Shown piece by piece: positions 33,248 through 35,915 of a DNA stretch of 35,915 nucleotides. Where the stretch lies: assembly GCF_017104645.1 (NCBI RefSeq), contig NZ_JAAGPF010000042.1:1-35915 (forward strand), read 5' to 3'. Each line of letters begins with the position of its first letter. Position 1 is the first letter of the stretch. The notes beneath the pieces are model-generated. The model saw nothing but the letters and a program-made list of their open reading frames with translations. It was not told the DNA's origin and made no database searches. This DNA is from Burkholderia sp. Ac-20379. Its GTDB lineage: Bacteria > Pseudomonadota > Gammaproteobacteria > Burkholderiales > Burkholderiaceae. The position numbers were made by a program, and so were the translations under genes.

Positions 33248-33877
33248 TCAGCCGGCCGGGCGGATCGGTGCGAGCGCAACCACCGCGTCGCGCATGCGGG
33301 CGAGAAAGCCGGCCTTGTCCTCGCCGTCGATGCGCGGCATGGCCTCGCCGAAGTGCACCTTGCTGATCAGCGGCACCGGCCAGATCGCCCCCTTGGGCAT
33401 GATCCGCTGCAGGTTCTCCAGATAGACGGGCGCGAGCTCCACGGCGGGAAATTCGCTCGCGAGATGGAACAGCCCGCTCTTGAATTGCGCCGGCAGGGTT
33501 TCCACGCCGCGCGTGCCTTCCGGGAACAGGATGATCGAATCGCCGCGCGCGAGCGCCTCGCGCACCGGGTCGAGCGGATCGCCGCCCGATTCGCGGTGGC
33601 GGTCGATCAGCACCACGTTCAGCAGCTTGCCGGCGATATGCCGCTTCAGATCGCTGCTGTCCCAGTAGTCGCGCGCGGCCACCGGGCGCACCGTATCGCG
33701 CAGCTCGCGCGGCAGCGCGGCGAGGATCGCGAGCGTGTCGATATGGCTCGTGTGGTTCGAGAACAGGATCTTCTGCGTGGGACGCGACGGCGGCACGTGC
33801 CAGACCGGGTAGGCACCGGCGACGATCCGCACGATGCTCAACAGGACATCGCGCTGCCAGATATGGACGAGTTTCAT
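33248..33877 (-). CDS. 1-acylglycerol-3-phosphate acyltransferase-like protein (PlsC family)
   Basis: This encodes a 209-residue acyltransferase. Motif I is NHTSHID (His-X4-Asp, catalytic), motif II covers the RDYWDSSDL / LIDRHRESGGDPL region, motif III is FPEGTRG (substrate binding), and motif IV is AVELAPVYLENL. PlsC enzymes acylate lysophosphatidate to phosphatidate at the membrane. It is shorter than E. coli PlsC (245 residues) and has only a weakly hydrophobic N-terminus, so it may be a peripheral protein. It is the first gene of the minus-strand pair with the cytidylyltransferase, whose substrate is phosphatidate. Confidence 0.88.
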   Translation of the reverse strand: MKLVHIWQRDVLLSIVRIVAGAYPVWHVPPSRPTQKILFSNHTSHIDTLAILAALPRELRDTVRPVAARDYWDSSDLKRHIAGKLLNVVLIDRHRESGGDPLDPVREALARGDSIILFPEGTRGVETLPAQFKSGLFHLASEFPAVELAPVYLENLQRIMPKGAIWPVPLISKVHFGEAMPRIDGEDKAGFLARMRDAVVALAPIRPAG

Positions 33878-34247
33878 CGCGGGCCGGCCTCGCGGATGCA
33901 GAAGGGCTGCGGGTGCGGCGGTAGCGGAGGGACGGTGGTTGGCACGCTGTTCAATCGCTCGGTCGATTCCGTCGGGACTTGGTGTGCCGGCACGCTCGAC
34001 CGCGGCGCGAAGCCGTTGCGGCCGACATCGACATGCCGGTGCCCGGCGCTGTGACGGCCATGCGGCCCGGGCTCGCCGGATTATCGCGGCTTTTCCCGCC
34101 GGAATCCAGTGCCGAACCGGCGCGCCGTTTGCCGTGGGCGCTTGACGGTTCGGCGCCGGTCAACGACGATACGGCGCATCTCGCCCCCGGCCTTGCATCG
34201 AACCTCGCCACGGCGGCAGCGGGCGGCGAAAACCGTATGGACTACGC
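33878..34247. other. Divergent promoter region of the lipid module
   Basis: No supported gene. An open frame (33979-34251) ends in an ATGA overlap with the next gene, but its start is TTG and its composition is not protein-like. No clear promoter was found. Confidence 0.45.
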
Positions 34248-34865
34248 ATGAGCCTCTATTCGCTGAAACCCAAATTTCAGGACTGCCTGAGACCGATCAC
34301 GCGCGCCTGGGCCGCGCGCGGCATCACCGCGAATCAGGTCACGCTGGGCGCGGCCTTCGGCTCGATCGTCGTCGGCGCGCTGGCTGCGCTCGGCGCGGGC
34401 CGCCAGTGGCCGTTCCTGCTGATTCCCGTCTGGCTGTTCCTGCGCATGGCGCTCAATGCGATCGACGGCATGCTGGCGCGCGAGCACGGCCAGAAGAGCG
34501 TGCTCGGCGCGTATCTGAACGAACTGGGCGACGTGGTGTCCGACGTCGCGCTGGTGCTGCCGTTTCTCGCCGTATCGGGTTTTTCGCCAACCGATGTCTG
34601 GGCGTTCGCGTTGACCGCCGCGCTGGTGGAATGCGCGGGGCTGATCGGGCCGCTGGCCGGCGCGTCGCGCCGCTACGACGGGCCGGTGGGCAAGAGCGAT
34701 CGCGCGTTCGCGATCGGCGCGTTCGCGCTGTGGATCGGGCTGGGCTGGACCATCGGCGCGCTGGGCATCGCGCTCTGGTGGCTGCTGATCGCGCTGGCCG
34801 CGTTCACGATGGTGCGCCGCGTGCGCGCCGGCGTGGCCGAAGCGGAAGCCGCGGGCAAGCGCTGA
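34248..34865 (+). CDS. CDP-alcohol phosphatidyltransferase (YnbA-like)
   Basis: This encodes a 205-residue, 5-6-helix membrane enzyme. The usual motif D-x2-D-G-x2-A-R-x8-G-x3-D-x3-D appears as NAIDGMLAR, eight residues, GAYLNELGD, followed by VVSD. The first and third Asp are Asn, and an extra Asp follows four residues on. E. coli YnbA, as I recall it, has the same changes. Family enzymes condense CDP-diacylglycerol or another CDP-alcohol with an alcohol acceptor, releasing CMP. No ribosome site is obvious; a GAAAACCG stretch lies 15 bases upstream. The divergent cytidylyltransferase should supply CDP-diacylglycerol, and the next gene encodes a hydrolase, as in ynbABC. The product lipid is unknown. 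Confidence 0.87.
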   Translation: MSLYSLKPKFQDCLRPITRAWAARGITANQVTLGAAFGSIVVGALAALGAGRQWPFLLIPVWLFLRMALNAIDGMLAREHGQKSVLGAYLNELGDVVSDVALVLPFLAVSGFSPTDVWAFALTAALVECAGLIGPLAGASRRYDGPVGKSDRAFAIGAFALWIGLGWTIGALGIALWWLLIALAAFTMVRRVRAGVAEAEAAGKR

Positions 34866-34937
34866 GCGGCGGCGGGTGGCAGCACGGCGGCGGAGGGCGC
34901 CGCCGCATCGATAACACCAACAACAACGAGAGGCATC

Positions 34938-35915
34938 ATGGATGCACGCATCGCCACCGAGGCGAGCTTCACCACACACGACGGCGAACGGCTGTTCTAC
35001 CGCCATTGGCCGGCCACCGCGCCGTGCCGCGGCGCGATCGTGCTGCTGCATCGCGGCCACGAGCACTCGGGGCGCGTCGCGCACCTCGTCGACGAGCTCG
35101 ATCTGCCCGGCTTCGCGTTCTTCGCCTGGGATGCGCGCGGCCACGGCCGCTCGCCGGGGCCGCGCGGCTACAGCCCCGGCGCGGGCGCGTCGGTGCGCGA
35201 CCTGCAATGCTTCGTCGATCATCTGCGCGAGGCGCACGGCTTCGCCGAAGTGGATCTGGCGATCGTCGCGCAGAGCGTGGGCGCGGTGCTGGCGGCCGCC
35301 TGGGTGCACGATTACGCGCCGCGCGTGCGCTGCCTGGTGGCGGCGTCGCCCGCGTTCCGCATCAAGCTGTACGTGCCGTTCGCGCGGCCGGGTTTGCGGC
35401 TCATGCACCGCCTGCGCGGCCTGTTCTACGTCAACAGCTACGTGAAGCCGGCCTATCTGACGCACGATCCCGAGCGGATCGCGAGCTATGCCGCCGATCC
35501 GCTGATCACGCGGCCGATCGCCGTCAACATGCTGCTGGATCTGCACGATACGGCGCGCCGCATCGTCGACGACGCGGCCGCGATCACCGTGCCCACGCTC
35601 GTGCTGATCTCCGGCGCGGACTGGGTGGTGCATCGCGAACCGCAGCAACGCTTCTTCGAGCAGCTCGGCGCAACCCGCAAGGCCTGCGTGGTGCTGCCGG
35701 GCTTCTATCACGACACGCTCGGCGAGCGCGATCGCGCGCAGGCGCTCGCGCCGTTGCGCGCGTTCGTGCTGCGCGAATTCGATGCGCCCGAGCCGCGCGT
35801 CTCGCTGGCCGACGCCGACCGGCGCGGCGCATTTCACGACGAATACGAAGCGCTCGCCGCGCCGCCGTCCGGCCCGTTTGCGGCGGCGCGCTGGGCCGTC
35901 ACGCGCGCCGGGCTG
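34938..35915 (+). CDS. Alpha/beta hydrolase, YnbC-like, 3' truncated by the window
   Basis: ATG at 34938 follows CGAGAGGC; the frame is open for 326 codons to the right edge. Motifs: IVLLHRGHEHSGRV (oxyanion), WDARGHGRSPGPRGYSPG, the nucleophile in VAQSVGAVLAA, the acid in ISGADWVVH and the His in GFYHDTLGERD: a lysophospholipase/serine-aminopeptidase-type hydrolase (S33-like). In E. coli YnbC this domain continues into a SAM-dependent methyltransferase domain; the sequence after residue 290 here would be the linker, so a fusion is possible but lies outside the window. It is 72 bp downstream of the phosphatidyltransferase gene on the same strand. Confidence 0.82.
   Translation, partial: MDARIATEASFTTHDGERLFYRHWPATAPCRGAIVLLHRGHEHSGRVAHLVDELDLPGFAFFAWDARGHGRSPGPRGYSPGAGASVRDLQCFVDHLREAHGFAEVDLAIVAQSVGAVLAAAWVHDYAPRVRCLVAASPAFRIKLYVPFARPGLRLMHRLRGLFYVNSYVKPAYLTHDPERIASYAADPLITRPIAVNMLLDLHDTARRIVDDAAAITVPTLVLISGADWVVHREPQQRFFEQLGATRKACVVLPGFYHDTLGERDRAQALAPLRAFVLREFDAPEPRVSLADADRRGAFHDEYEALAAPPSGPFAAARWAVTRAGL

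Noticed and set aside
33979-34251. 90-codon open frame overlapping the phosphatidyltransferase start by ATGA
   Set aside because: It starts with TTG, has no ribosome site, Ala/Pro/Arg-rich composition and a rare TTA codon; more likely non-coding leader.

Overview
The window is high-GC DNA with dense codon-biased genes and short intergenic gaps. It carries several families typical of Burkholderia and close relatives: a DUF4148 secreted protein, a DUF2957 lipoprotein, OmpC-like trimeric porins, AAHS and MHS transporters, and a PraB-like secreted protein. The content is accessory and catabolic, as on a secondary Burkholderia replicon. No rRNA, tRNA, insertion sequence, phage gene or CRISPR array was seen. 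Product names rest on motif reading and family memory; no database search was run.

Layout. 1-930: the end of a PDZ-containing periplasmic protease and a TonB-C-like secreted protein. 1060-4233 (minus): a GntR/FadR regulator, an MHS transporter and a 3-hydroxyacyl-CoA dehydrogenase, preceded by a perfect 32-bp palindrome. 4549-10234: a DUF4148 protein, two exported alpha/beta hydrolases, a Bcr/CflA drug transporter and a glycerophosphodiesterase lipoprotein. 10235-11106 (minus): a copper-handling pair (Met/His-rich protein and CusF-like protein). 11401-12584: three small unknown genes around a perfect FNR/ANR-type site. 12709-15120 (minus): PraB-like and DUF2957 surface proteins.

15906-24677, extended to 25416, is the most coherent block: an HTH-only GntR protein, an aromatic acid transporter, gamma-resorcylate decarboxylase, maleylacetate reductase, hydroxyquinol 1,2-dioxygenase, a porin, an aldehyde dehydrogenase, a MarR regulator and a divergent cytochrome b561. 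The three enzymes are coupled by ATGA overlaps. They would carry a dihydroxybenzoate through hydroxyquinol and maleylacetate to beta-ketoadipate, but the resorcinol hydroxylase needed between decarboxylase and dioxygenase is absent. A shared inverted repeat, TTTGCA-N2-TGCAAA and variants, lies before the transporter, before the aldehyde dehydrogenase and in the marR/b561 intergenic region. This points to one MarR regulon.

25613-32008: an alpha/beta hydrolase, a TonB-dependent receptor behind a Fur-like box, a YciI-like protein, an exported unknown protein and a second aldehyde dehydrogenase. 32281 to the end: a divergent lipid module (PlsC-like acyltransferase, CdsA-like cytidylyltransferase, CDP-alcohol phosphatidyltransferase, and the start of a hydrolase) resembling E. 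coli ynbABC. Its lipid product is unknown, and its phosphatidyltransferase has Asn at two of the usual four motif Asp positions.
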